Source: CAVQJU01 sp963755195
GTDB taxonomy: Bacteria; Acidobacteriota; Vicinamibacteria; Vicinamibacterales; CAVVIG01
NCBI GenBank assembly: GCA_963755195.1
Contig: CAVWIZ010000002.1
Coordinates: 434,001-498,000 of the forward strand
Direction: 5' to 3'
DNA: 64,000 bases
Below the pieces are notes generated by a model that did no database searches, was not told the origin of the DNA, and saw nothing but the letters and a program-made list of their open reading frames with translations. A program made the translations under genes and the position numbers. The number at the start of each line of letters is the position of its first letter. Positions within the stretch are counted from its first letter, which is position 1. Positions 55,696 to 64,000 of the stretch are shown one piece after another.

Positions 55696-55862
55696 CGCTC
55701 CGCCTACTTCCGCACGGCGGCCGCGAGCGCGACGCCCATGTACAATCCGGTGTGTTTGGGCATCGCTGCAGTGTTAACCTACGCCGCTATGGTAATGAGT
55801 CCACCCGCCTCCGATCTGGCGCCGACGCTTTCCGGCCTGTCGCGGCCGCACGAGGCGGTCCG

Positions 55863-57098
55863 GTGAACATCAACAATCGATGGTTTCAGCTGGTCGCGTC
55901 GGTCGTCGCGATGATCATGATCGCGAACCTGCAGTACTCCTGGACGCTCTTCGTCCAGCCGCTTCAGGCCGGGACGGGATGGAAGCTCTCGGACATACAG
56001 TTCGCGTTCACGCTGTTCATCTTGTGTCAGACGTGGGTCCAACCGCTCGACGGGTGGCTCATCGACCGGCTGGGCCCGCGCGGGTTCATCAGCGCGGCAG
56101 GGCTTCTCTGCGGTCTGGGCTGGGCCGGACTGGGGTACGCCACCTCGCTGCCGATGCTCTACACGATGTACTGCGCGGCGGGCATCGGTGCGGCTTTCGT
56201 CTACAGCGGGTCGATCGGGTCGGCGCTGAAATGGTTCAAGGATCGCCGCGGGCTGGCGTCGGGCATCATCGCCGCCGGATTCGGCGGCGGCACGGCGCTG
56301 TTTATTCCGTTCATCTCGAGACTGATTGCATCGCGCGGATATCAGACGACGTTCATCACGACGGGCCTGTTGCAGGGTCTCGTGATCGTCGCGGTTGCGC
56401 AGTTCCTGAGGCATCCACCTGCTCAAGCGGTTGCCGCGGGAGCGCCTGCGGGCGGGGGCGCTTCGCAACTGGGGCGCAAGCACTTCACGACGGTCGAAAT
56501 GCTGCGCACCCCGCAGTTCTACATGATGTACGTGATGTTCGTGCTGATGGCGACCGGGGGCCTGCTGGTCACGGCCAACGCCGGGCCGATGGCCAAGTCC
56601 TGGGGACTGACTTCCGCGGCGCTCACGCTGGCCGCGACTCTCAGCCCCGTGGCCAATGGCACCAGCAGGATTTTCTGGGGCTGGGCATCCGATCGCCTTG
56701 GCCGCGAGACGACGATGGTCGTCGCGTTCCTGTTGCAGGCAGTCTCCCTGTTCCTGGTGGTTGCGGTGGGCCAGCTCTCGGGTGCGTTGTTCGCCGTGAC
56801 GCTCGTGCTGGTGTATTTCACCTGGGGTGAGATCTACTCGCTCTTTCCAGCGTTGTCGGGCGACTATTTTGGAACGCGCCATGCCACGTCGAACTACGGC
56901 CTGCTCTACACGGCGAAAGGCGCGGCGGCGATCGTTGTCTGGGCTGGTGCGCTCCTGTATGAACAGTCCGACAGCTGGGCGATGGGCTTCTACGTGAGCG
57001 CGGTGATGGCGCTCGTCGCGGCAGGCATGGCTGTCGGCCTTCGTGCGGCGAGGGTCAACAGTCGAGCGCCGGTGGGCGTCCCCGCCGCCGCAAAGTAG
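55863..57098 (+). CDS. OFA-type major facilitator (oxalate/formate antiporter-like)
   Basis: 411 residues, twelve membrane helices. The GTG at 55863 starts VNINNRWFQLVASVVAMIMI. The MFS loop motif is RLGPRGFISAAGLLCGLGWA and the family's second signature is GTSRIFWGWASDRLGRETTM. The pattern YSWTLFVQPLQAGTGWKLSD near the N-terminus is typical of the OxlT/OFA branch, which exchanges oxalate, formate or related acids. It lies 167 bp after the PQQ enzyme and 10 bp before malate synthase, so it is likely co-expressed with malate synthase and may carry a C2 acid. No frameshift. Confidence 0.8.
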   Translation: MNINNRWFQLVASVVAMIMIANLQYSWTLFVQPLQAGTGWKLSDIQFAFTLFILCQTWVQPLDGWLIDRLGPRGFISAAGLLCGLGWAGLGYATSLPMLYTMYCAAGIGAAFVYSGSIGSALKWFKDRRGLASGIIAAGFGGGTALFIPFISRLIASRGYQTTFITTGLLQGLVIVAVAQFLRHPPAQAVAAGAPAGGGASQLGRKHFTTVEMLRTPQFYMMYVMFVLMATGGLLVTANAGPMAKSWGLTSAALTLAATLSPVANGTSRIFWGWASDRLGRETTMVVAFLLQAVSLFLVVAVGQLSGALFAVTLVLVYFTWGEIYSLFPALSGDYFGTRHATSNYGLLYTAKGAAAIVVWAGALLYEQSDSWAMGFYVSAVMALVAAGMAVGLRAARVNSRAPVGVPAAAK

Positions 57099-57107
57099 GG
57101 TGCGTCC

Positions 57108-59000
57108 ATGAGATCGCGATCGCTCGAGTTCCGTGGCAGCGTGGCGAGCCAGTACGCCGACGTCCTCACGCCGGAGGCGGTCGCCGCGCTTGACGCCCTG
57201 GCCGCCTTCGATGCCGACCGCAGGGCGGTCATGGCCGCGCGCATTGCCCGCCGCGCCGCACGTGCCGGCAACCGCCAGCGGATCGCGTTCCTCGATCCGG
57301 CGGCCACGATCCCGCGCACCTCGGTCACCGTGGCGCAGGCGCGCCGCGGCGACTTTGTCGGCAGCGAGATCCCGCGCGACCTGCGGCGCCAGTGGATCCA
57401 GGGGACCGGCCCGGCCGCCAAGCCCAACAGCCCCGTCGGCAAGAGCATCCGCAACGTCGCTCACGCGCTGCTGTCGGGCGCCGATGGCTGGATGTTCGAC
57501 GGGGAGGACGCGCTCGGCCAGGTGTCGACGATGTCGCTCGACAACCAGCGCAACCTCAAGCTGGCGATGCACCGCGACCCGGTCTTCATGAAGGCGGCCG
57601 AAGAAGTGGCGGGGGAGATGAACCGCTGGGCCCAGGGGTTCCTCGGCCGCCCGACGGTCGCGGACTGGAAGACGCAGCTCGACTTCACGACGAAGATTTT
57701 CCGGCCGCGCGGCCTTCACCTCGACGACCGCCACATCCGCCACACGGGCGGCGCCGGATTCTCGGCCTCCATCGCCGACACCACGCTGTTCGTGGTCAAC
57801 AACCACCATGCACTCCGTAAGGCCGGCTCATCGCTCGTGCTGTACCTGCCGAAGATTCAGACGGCGGAGGAAGCGGCGCTCTGGAGCGACATCCTGTCGG
57901 CGCTCGAGCGGCACGTGGGCCTGCCCGCCGGCGCGATCAAGGTCTACGTTCTCGTGGAGCAGATCGAGGCGTGCTTCCAGTTGATGGAGATTCGGGCGGC
58001 GCTCGGCGAGCACTTCATCGGGTTCAACACGGGCCGCTGGGACTACATCAACAGCGTGTCGGACGCGATGGCCTGGGACGACACGTTCGTCAACCCGAAC
58101 ATCGACGTCATTACCATGACGTACGGCTACATGCGGAACTACGAGGACCGCGTGCGCCGCGCGGTCAACACGCCCGACAGGCTCGGCCGGTTCGCCCTCT
58201 GGCAGGGCGGCATGGAGCCGAACATCCCGGTCGGCTCCGCGGCCGGTGTGGCGAGCGGCATGAAGCGCGCCGTGGCCGGCGCCGAGCGCGAACAACGCGA
58301 AGGGGCCAGCGGCAAGTGGGTCGCGCACTGGAAGATGGTCCACATTGTCCGCCCCGTGTGGGAGAAGGTGGGCGCCGAGAACCAGCTCGGCCGATCGTTT
58401 GCGCCCCTGACGTACACACAGGCCGATGCGGACGGCTTGACGCTTATCGAGCCAGCGGCGCGCACGATTCGCGGCGGGCGCGACCTGCTCAGCGTCGCCA
58501 TCCAGTACGGCAACGCGTTCGGGCAAGGCCTGCAGGCCGCCGCGCTCAAGCCCGCCGACTTCTTCGGCAACGACGATGTGCTGTACCTGATGGAGGATAT
58601 GGCGACGGGCGAGATCCGCCTGAGCATCTTGTGGGAGTGGCTGCACAAGGGCGCCGCGCTCAGCGAGGCCGATCCGATCGGCGTCAAGGCCGGCGATCGC
58701 TTCACGAAGGAGCTGTTCGAGCGGCTCCTCGTTGAGGAGTATGAGAAGCTGCGGCGCGCCGGCAACCGCGACGTCCACGACGATTCCAAGGACACGACCC
58801 TCCCCATTGCCCGCGCCATTGTTGAAACGTACGTCCTCGGCGCAGTGAAGCTGCCGTGGTACGTGGACCTGCTCAACGCCAACATCGACAACCACAACCT
58901 GGCGGAAGCCGAGCGGCGCATCCGGCAGCTCGCTGACGCGTTCGCGAAGGACGGCACGCGCATCACCGAGAACCTCGATTTTGCGGGGGCAGGCGCGTAG
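57108..59000 (+). CDS. Malate synthase
   Basis: Condenses glyoxylate with acetyl-CoA to malate (glyoxylate shunt). 630 residues, intact; longer than the 530 residues of typical isoform A, with an extended N-terminus (DALAAFDADRRAVMAARIAR). The TIM-barrel core carries KVYVLVEQIEACFQLMEIRA followed by GFNTGRWDYINSVSDAM, the family signature, and RPRGLHLDDRHIRH with the catalytic Arg. DGEDALGQVSTMSLDNQRNL supplies a metal-binding acidic residue. The start ATG is 10 bp after the transporter stop. Isocitrate lyase is not in the window. Annotation as malate synthase is firm; the isoform is a divergent A-like type. Confidence 0.9.
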   Translation: MRSRSLEFRGSVASQYADVLTPEAVAALDALAAFDADRRAVMAARIARRAARAGNRQRIAFLDPAATIPRTSVTVAQARRGDFVGSEIPRDLRRQWIQGTGPAAKPNSPVGKSIRNVAHALLSGADGWMFDGEDALGQVSTMSLDNQRNLKLAMHRDPVFMKAAEEVAGEMNRWAQGFLGRPTVADWKTQLDFTTKIFRPRGLHLDDRHIRHTGGAGFSASIADTTLFVVNNHHALRKAGSSLVLYLPKIQTAEEAALWSDILSALERHVGLPAGAIKVYVLVEQIEACFQLMEIRAALGEHFIGFNTGRWDYINSVSDAMAWDDTFVNPNIDVITMTYGYMRNYEDRVRRAVNTPDRLGRFALWQGGMEPNIPVGSAAGVASGMKRAVAGAEREQREGASGKWVAHWKMVHIVRPVWEKVGAENQLGRSFAPLTYTQADADGLTLIEPAARTIRGGRDLLSVAIQYGNAFGQGLQAAALKPADFFGNDDVLYLMEDMATGEIRLSILWEWLHKGAALSEADPIGVKAGDRFTKELFERLLVEEYEKLRRAGNRDVHDDSKDTTLPIARAIVETYVLGAVKLPWYVDLLNANIDNHNLAEAERRIRQLADAFAKDGTRITENLDFAGAGA

Positions 59001-59075
59001 ACCCCGCTCTCGAAGGCTGCCGTCGTCGAGTCGCGGTCCTGGGCGTAATATACGGCCATGGAAGTTGGCCTGTAG

Positions 59076-61382
59076 ATGCCGCTCGCGCAGGGTGACCGTG
59101 TCGGCGCCTACGAAGTGCTGGGGACGCTCGGGCGCGGCGGCATGGGCGAGGTGTACCGCGCTCATGACGCGAAGCTCAACCGGTCGGTCGCGATCAAGGT
59201 TCTCTCCGGCGATCTGGCTGACGCCGAGGCGCGCCGCCGGTTTCAGCGCGAAGCGCTGACCGCCTCGTCGCTCAACCATCCGCACATTGTCACCGTCCAC
59301 GATACCGGCGAGCTCGAGGGCCGGCAGTATCTGGTCACCGAGTTTGTCGACGGCGGCACGCTCAAGACGTGGGCGCAGGCGGAAAAACACACATGGCGGC
59401 AGGTCGTGGACCTCCTGACCGGCGTCGCCGACGGCCTGGCCGCCGCCCACGCGGCCGGCATCGTCCATCGCGACATCAAACCCGAGAACATCCTCGTGTC
59501 GAAGAACGGTTACGCCAAGCTGGCCGACTTCGGATTGGCGAAGCTGTTCGCGCCGGTCGACGGCGACGCGGCAACGCGCACCGTGGCGGGACGCACGCAG
59601 GCGGGAGTCATCGTTGGGACGATCGCCTACATGTCGCCAGAGCAAGCCTCGGGCAAACCGGTCGATGCGCGCAGCGACATCTTCTCGTTCGGGGCTGTCC
59701 TCTACGAGCTGCTGGCGGGACGCCGGCCGTTTGCCGGGGCCACCGAGCTCGAAGTCTTGCAACGGGTTCAGCACCACACGGCCGAACCGCTCAACGAAGA
59801 GATTCCGCCTGCGCTGCGCATGGTGGTGGAGAAGGCGCTCGAGAAGGATCCGGCCGAGCGGTACCAGTCGATTCGCGACCTGGTCGTCGATCTCCGCCGC
59901 CTCACGCGTCAGAGTGGAGAGACCCGTGCGCCGGCCGGCAGGCGCCCGCGCAGATGGATCGCGCTGGCTGCCGCGGCGCTCCTCGTCGTCGCGGTCGGCG
60001 CGGCGGCGCTCTGGAGGACGAGAGCGACCGCTGCGGATTCACCGCGCATCCGCTCGGTGGCCGTGCTGCCGCTTCAGAATCTCTCGCGCGATCCGGACCA
60101 GGAGTTCTTTTCCGACGGCACGACGGAAGCGTTGATATCCAATCTCGCCCAGATCCGCGATCTCGACGTGATCTCGCGCACGTCGGTCATGCGCTACAAG
60201 GGCACGACCAAGGCCGTGCCGGAGATTGGCCGCGAACTGGGCGTGGACGCGATCGTCGAGGGCTCGGTGCAGCGCGTGGGAGGCCGCGTCCGGATTACGG
60301 CGCAACTGATTCGCGCATTGACCGACAAGCATCTTTGGGCCGGCGAGTACGAACACGATGCCGCCGACGTCTTGAAACTCGAGGCCGAGGTCGCGCGGAC
60401 CATCGCCCAGGAGATTCAGGCTCACCTCACACCAGAGGAAACCCGTCGTCTGGCGAGCGCCCGCAGCATCAGACCGGACGCCCACGAAGCGTTCCTGCTC
60501 GGTCGCTACCACCAGGTTAAGGACAACGAAGCGGATCTGAGGCAGGCGATCGACTACTTCCAGCGAGCCATCGCGCTCCAACCCGACTACGCGGCAGCGT
60601 ATGCCGGTCTTTCGCTGACGTCGCGGTTACTCAAGACCCGTGGGTTTACGCAGGAGGAAGGGGCCGCGCGCACGGCCGCGCTGAAGGCGATCGAGCTGGA
60701 TCCGAACCTCGGCGAAGCCCATGCAGCCATGGCCGGGCTCAAGTTCGACGATTGGGACTGGACGGGCGCCGAGACCGAGGCTCGGCGTGCGTTCGAGCTG
60801 AACTACGTCGACGCATTCTATCCGAGTCTCTTGACGATCACGGGGCGCCATGCGCAAGCGATTGCCGCGGCCGAGCACATGGTCAAAGTTGACCCACTGT
60901 CTTCAGGAATGCAATCCAGTTACGCGATCGTTCTGTACTCCGCCCGCAAATATGAGGACGCGCTGTCTCTGCTGAAACGGTCAATCGATCTCGAGCCGCG
61001 CAACTATGCCGCCAACCTCATGCTGGGTGAGACGTACGAAGCGTTGGGGAAACCGCAGGAGGCGTTGGCCATATTCGACAGCCGCCCCGACCTTCGTGAG
61101 TCGCCGTATATCGCACGGGCTTATGCGTTGCTCGGGCGGCGCGACGACGCGATCAAGATCCTGAACGCGCTCGTCAAGAGAGGCGGAGCGTTCGACCTTC
61201 AAGAAGTGGCCATCGCGTATTTCGCGTTGGGGGACAAGGACCGTGGCTTCGAGTGGCTCACCAAGGCGTTCGACCAACGGGCCGGCTATGTGCCGTGGGC
61301 GAAGGTCCAGCCGGCATTCGACACCATCCGTTCCGATCCGCGCTTCAAGGTGCTGGTGGCACGCCTGAAGCTGCCGGAGTAG
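59076..61382 (+). CDS. Hanks-type Ser/Thr kinase with FlgO/TolB-N-like and TPR domains
   Basis: 768 residues, intact. The kinase domain (about 10-285) has LGRGGMGEVYRAHDAKL, HRDIKPENI, DFGLAKL and GTIAYMSPEQASG. A transmembrane helix follows at about 288-312 (WIALAAAALLVVAVGAAALW). The outer part begins with VAVLPLQNLSRDPDQEFFSD and SVQRVGGRVRITAQLIRALT, a TolB-N/FlgO-like domain, then ends in six or so TPRs (YFQRAIALQPDYAAAYAGLS; RSIDLEPRNYAANLMLGETY). This kinase-FlgO-TPR layout is typical of acidobacterial sensor kinases. ATG at 59076, no clear SD. Single gene; targets unknown. Confidence 0.9.
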   Translation: MPLAQGDRVGAYEVLGTLGRGGMGEVYRAHDAKLNRSVAIKVLSGDLADAEARRRFQREALTASSLNHPHIVTVHDTGELEGRQYLVTEFVDGGTLKTWAQAEKHTWRQVVDLLTGVADGLAAAHAAGIVHRDIKPENILVSKNGYAKLADFGLAKLFAPVDGDAATRTVAGRTQAGVIVGTIAYMSPEQASGKPVDARSDIFSFGAVLYELLAGRRPFAGATELEVLQRVQHHTAEPLNEEIPPALRMVVEKALEKDPAERYQSIRDLVVDLRRLTRQSGETRAPAGRRPRRWIALAAAALLVVAVGAAALWRTRATAADSPRIRSVAVLPLQNLSRDPDQEFFSDGTTEALISNLAQIRDLDVISRTSVMRYKGTTKAVPEIGRELGVDAIVEGSVQRVGGRVRITAQLIRALTDKHLWAGEYEHDAADVLKLEAEVARTIAQEIQAHLTPEETRRLASARSIRPDAHEAFLLGRYHQVKDNEADLRQAIDYFQRAIALQPDYAAAYAGLSLTSRLLKTRGFTQEEGAARTAALKAIELDPNLGEAHAAMAGLKFDDWDWTGAETEARRAFELNYVDAFYPSLLTITGRHAQAIAAAEHMVKVDPLSSGMQSSYAIVLYSARKYEDALSLLKRSIDLEPRNYAANLMLGETYEALGKPQEALAIFDSRPDLRESPYIARAYALLGRRDDAIKILNALVKRGGAFDLQEVAIAYFALGDKDRGFEWLTKAFDQRAGYVPWAKVQPAFDTIRSDPRFKVLVARLKLPE

Positions 61383-61664
61383 CCCTCCCACGGGACTCGC
61401 GCGCCGCGAACCCACCTCGTAGATTCTGGATTCGGCCTCCCAACCGATCGCTGCAAGAATCTCAACCTCTTTGTCGATCCTGCGATCTCGCGCGGCTTCC
61501 GCCAACGCGCGCCACTGGCACGATCTTCGCTCTCGAGGATGTCAGAATGGAGAGCGTCTGACCGAATGCCCGATCGCCGTGGACGTGCTGCTGCCTGAGT
61601 AGACCTCCGGGCCGGGCCTTGGTGGCATGAGCGGCGGCCGCTCCTGTTCGCTCTTGAACAACGC
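61383..61664. other. Gene-free stretch between convergent genes
   Basis: About 280 bp between the kinase stop and the response-regulator stop. Short open frames exist but none shows a domain or ribosome site. No terminator hairpin with a T-tract is evident. Confidence 0.45.
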
Positions 61665-62390
61665 CTACTCCGGGTCGGCCACGAAGCGATAGCCGACGCC
61701 GCGGACGGTCTGAAGGTGCCGCGGGCTGGACGGCTCGTCTTCGAGATACCGGCGCAGCCGCACGATGAAGTTGTCGATCGCGCGCGTGTCGGTGTCCTCG
61801 CGCACGCCCCACACTTTCTCGAGGATCGTCTTGCGCGACACGGGCCGGCCTTCGTGCTCGACGAGATAGCGGAGCAGCGACGCCTCCATCAACGTCAGCG
61901 GCATCGTCTTGTCGCCCCTCTGGACTTCGAGCTGCTCGAAGTCGATCGTCCGCTCGCGGAACGTGAACCTCGAGGAAGCCGGCGCCGGCGACTGGCGATC
62001 GACGCCGAGCCGGAACCACTCCCGCCGGCGCAGCAGGCCCTGCACGCGCGCGATCAGAATCGGCAGCTCGAATGGCTTCGGCAGATAGTCGTCGGCGCCC
62101 GACTGCGAATCCGTGCAGCACGTCCTCGGGGCGGCCGCGCGCGGTGAGCATCAGGACCGGCACGAACTGTCCGGCGCGCCTCAGGTCGGCCACCACGCTG
62201 AACCCGGTCGATGCCGGGCAGCATCACGTCGAGGATGACGAGGTCGAAGCGGGTGGGCGTGGCGGCGAGCTGCGCGAGCGCCGCTTCCCCCGTGTCGACC
62301 ACTTCGACGTCGTGATGCTCGGCGACCAGGTTGAACCGCAGCCCCTCGGCGATGATGCTGCTCGTCTTCGACGACCAGGATCCGGCTCAT
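61665..62390 (-). CDS. OmpR-family response regulator (several frameshifts)
   Basis: About 240 residues after restoration. The ATG at 62390 (MSRILVVEDE) overlaps the stop of the sensor kinase. The receiver retains the acidic pair, the phospho-Asp in RFDLVILDVMLPGID, and a later VPVLMLTARGRPEDVLHGFA. The C-terminal winged helix is complete: TLMEASLLRYLVEHEGRPVS, then VWGVREDTDTRAIDNFIVRL and HLQTVRGVGYRFVADPE-stop. Frame changes fall near 62360, 62205, 62110 and 62050. With the upstream sensor it forms a two-component pair; the target genes are not evident. Confidence 0.8.
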
Positions 62391-63299
62391 GGCGGAGGCA
62401 GCAGCGGCAGCTGCACGGTGAACGTGCTGCCGCGCCCGGGGCCCTCGCTCTCGGCGAACACCTTGCCGCCGTGGCGCGCGATCACCGATCGGACGATGAA
62501 CAAGCCCAGGCCGGTGCCTTTCACGCGAACGGCGACCGCGCCGGGAATCCGGTAGAAGCGCTTGAAGATCCGCTTGAGCTCGCCGGCCGAGATGCCGACG
62601 CCCTGATCGCGCACGCGCAGCGTGGCGTGCGCCGCCTCGGGCTGATCGAGCTCCACGGCCACCTGCACCTGCGCCCCGGAGTACTTGACGGCGTTGTCCA
62701 CGAGGTTCGAGACGGCCGCCTTCAGCTCGTCCTCGTCTCCGAGCACGCGCGGCGCCGCCCCGTTGGCGAGCGACTCGCGATAGGTCAGCGCGTCTTCCGG
62801 CAGATGATGACGGGTGCGCGCGAGGGCGAGACAGTCTCGCACGATGGCGGACAGATCGACCGGCGCGGGGCTCGCGTGACGGAGCTTCGCGCCCACGCGG
62901 CCCGCGCGCAGCACCTGCTCGATGGTGCCCAGCAGCCGATCGGTGTCCTCGACCATGAACCTGGTAGAACTCCTGCCGCTTGGAGTCATCGATGGCCCGG
63001 CTCTGCAGCGTCTGGAGGTACAGCCGAATCGACGCGACGGGCGTCTTCAGCTCGTGCGTGACGGCGTTGATGAACGCGTCGTGCTGCTCGTTCCGCCGAA
63101 TCTCGCGGACGAGAAAAATCGTGTTGAGCACGACGCCGGTGATGATGAGCGGGAAGGCGAGAACGCCGAGGATCAGCATCCCCGCCGCCCGCCAGTTGAC
63201 GATGACCCAGCTGATGTTGAGCGCGACGACGCCGGTCGTCAGGCAGACACCGAGGACGATGAAGAAGGCGATCGACTTCCGGCGGCTGCCAGACGTCAT
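62387..63299 (-). CDS. Sensor histidine kinase (one frameshift)
   Basis: About 303 residues. Two membrane helices (IAFFIVLGVCLTTGVVALNI and AAGMLILGVLAFPLIITGVV) enclose only a short loop, so there is no real periplasmic sensor. The H-box is FINAVTHELKTPVASIRLYL, followed after a one-base shift near 62957 by MVEDTDRLLGTIEQVLRAGR, the N-box VSNLVDNAVKYSG, and the G-boxes RDQGVGIS and GTGLGLFIVRSV. The TGA overlaps the regulator's ATG (ATGA). It probably senses a membrane-embedded or cytoplasmic signal. Confidence 0.85.
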
Positions 63300-63329
63300 A
63301 CGTCCAGCATAGAACGATCGGCGATCAGG

Positions 63330-64000
63330 CTATGCAGCGATCTCTTCGCTCGGCGGCTGGCTGACCTTGGCGGCCTTGACGTCCCAGACGAGCCCGACGG
63401 CCCTGAGGAGCTTCAACTCGATCCAGGTGGGATCGAACTCGTACCAGGCCAGGCCGTGGCGGGCCGAGGTCGGGTGGGCGTGGTGGTTGTTGTGCCAGCC
63501 TTCGCCGAACGTCAGCAGCGCCACCCACCACGAGTTCTTCGAGTCGTCTCGCGTCGCGAAGCGCCGGCGTGCCCCACATGTGCGTGGCGGAGTTGACCAG
63601 CCAGGTCGCGTGCAGTCCGACCACGACGCGCAGGAAGATCGCCCAGTTGACGAGCGGCCAGCCGCCGATGGCGAGCAGCGTGAATCCCAGCACGGTCAGC
63701 GGCACCCAGTGATACGTGGTCAGCCAGCGATAGAAGGGGTCGCGGCCGAGGTCGGGAGCGTAGCGCGACATGAGCGCCGTGTCGTTGTGGTGGGCTTCGC
63801 CGAAGAGGATCCATCCCATGTGCGACCAGAACCCGTTGACGCGCGGCGTGTGCGGGTCGAGCGGCTGGTCCGAGTGCTGATGGTGCTGGCGGTGAATGGC
63901 CACCCAGAAGATCGGTCCGCCTTCGAGCGTCAACGTCCCGCAGACCGCCAGGAAGTACTCGAACAGCTTCGGCGTCTTGAATCCGCGATGCGTGTGCAGC
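63330..64000 (-). CDS. Fatty-acid desaturase (5' end outside window, one frameshift)
   Basis: C-terminal two-thirds of a membrane-bound acyl-CoA/acyl-lipid delta-9-type desaturase. The histidine boxes are visible: LHTHRGFKTP (part of box 1) at the window edge, HRQHHQHSDQ (box 2) and GWHNNHHAHPTSARHG (box 3). Membrane helices HWVPLTVLGFTLLAIGGWPL and NWAIFLRVVVGLHATWLVNS lie between. One base is off near 63550; the second frame continues SWWVALLTFGEGWHNNHHAH and ends SEEIAA-stop at 63330. It would need oxygen and an electron donor not seen here. Confidence 0.85.

Noticed and set aside
54072..55862. Very long plus-strand frame leading into the OFA transporter (over 1000 codons in all)
   Set aside because: Its first 600 codons overlap the PQQ dehydrogenase in another frame and are Arg/His-rich; only the part from the GTG at 55863 is real.
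55789..55866. 25-codon open frame ending over the GTG of the OFA transporter as a leader peptide
   Set aside because: No ribosome site and no attenuator-like hairpin or codon run; may be chance.
57828..59777. 649-codon minus-strand frame opposite malate synthase and the kinase
   Set aside because: Antisense shadow caused by high GC; no recognisable protein.
61462..61664. Minus-strand coding tail before the response regulator stop
   Set aside because: The open frame continues from the regulator's shifted frames and has no domain.

Overview
The window is GC-rich, gene-dense bacterial DNA. The gene families point to an acidobacterium, most plausibly of the Vicinamibacteria: Hanks-type Ser/Thr kinases fused to TolB-like propellers or TPRs, an Oar-like TonB receptor with a carboxypeptidase-regulatory N-terminus, DUF6152 proteins, secreted PQQ dehydrogenases, a large secreted alpha/beta-hydrolase-10 protein and Hcp-type Sel1 proteins. 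This assignment is inference from gene content; there is no rRNA in the window.

Layout. 1-2.5 kb: end of a DUF255/YyaL-type gene and a small unknown gene. 2.6-8.6 kb: a minus-strand run of secreted proteins (DUF6152, a DUF8021-like protein, an unknown secreted protein, a PQQ sugar dehydrogenase, a haem-c/propeller protein). 8.7-13.4 kb: two Cys-rich Sel1 proteins, a secreted hydrolase and a small secreted protein. 13.5-18.7 kb: an ABC exporter pair, an SdpR/SdpI-like repressor-immunity pair with a legible operator/promoter, and an SLC13 symporter. 18.7-26.8 kb: a lipoprotein with a broken partial copy, two tandem paralogous kinase/propeller genes, an SMP-30-like gene and a zinc-ribbon protein. 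26.9-30.8 kb: glgC, tRNA-Leu(UAA) with a downstream copy of its 3' end, an ankyrin lipoprotein with a good promoter, a gene with one internal amber codon and a gene cut by an insertion sequence. 30.8-33.5 kb: an IS21-family element (istAB) with three left-end repeats exactly 34 bp apart. 33.6-38.6 kb: a GNAT enzyme and a nitric-oxide locus (DUF59 protein, His-rich polytopic membrane protein, cupin, and convergent quinol NO reductase). 38.6-46.3 kb: DinB-like protein, MscL with a zinc ribbon, EamA exporter, small membrane proteins, a receiver without its phospho-Asp and an AAA+ sigma54-type activator with an altered GAFTGA loop and an unusual C-terminus. 46.3-50.3 kb: TonB receptor and an FMN-binding protein. 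50.4-59.0 kb: M16 peptidase, di-haem cytochrome c, PQQ alcohol dehydrogenase, OFA-type transporter and malate synthase. 59.1-64 kb: a kinase/TPR protein, a two-component system and a truncated fatty-acid desaturase.

About twenty genes carry single-base frameshifts, densest in the NO reductase, the TonB receptor, the second kinase, the SMP-30-like gene and the IS. Others thousands of bases long (54.1-61.4 kb, for example) are intact. In the cases I read closely, one lost or gained base restores a family-typical protein, so assembly error is at least as likely as real decay. I give the span of the restored gene and flag each case. Several intergenic gaps hold short degenerate repeats of four different kinds, which may be the most general unexplained feature here. 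Several starts lack a Shine-Dalgarno sequence but have a TANAAT-like box so close upstream that the transcript would be leaderless.
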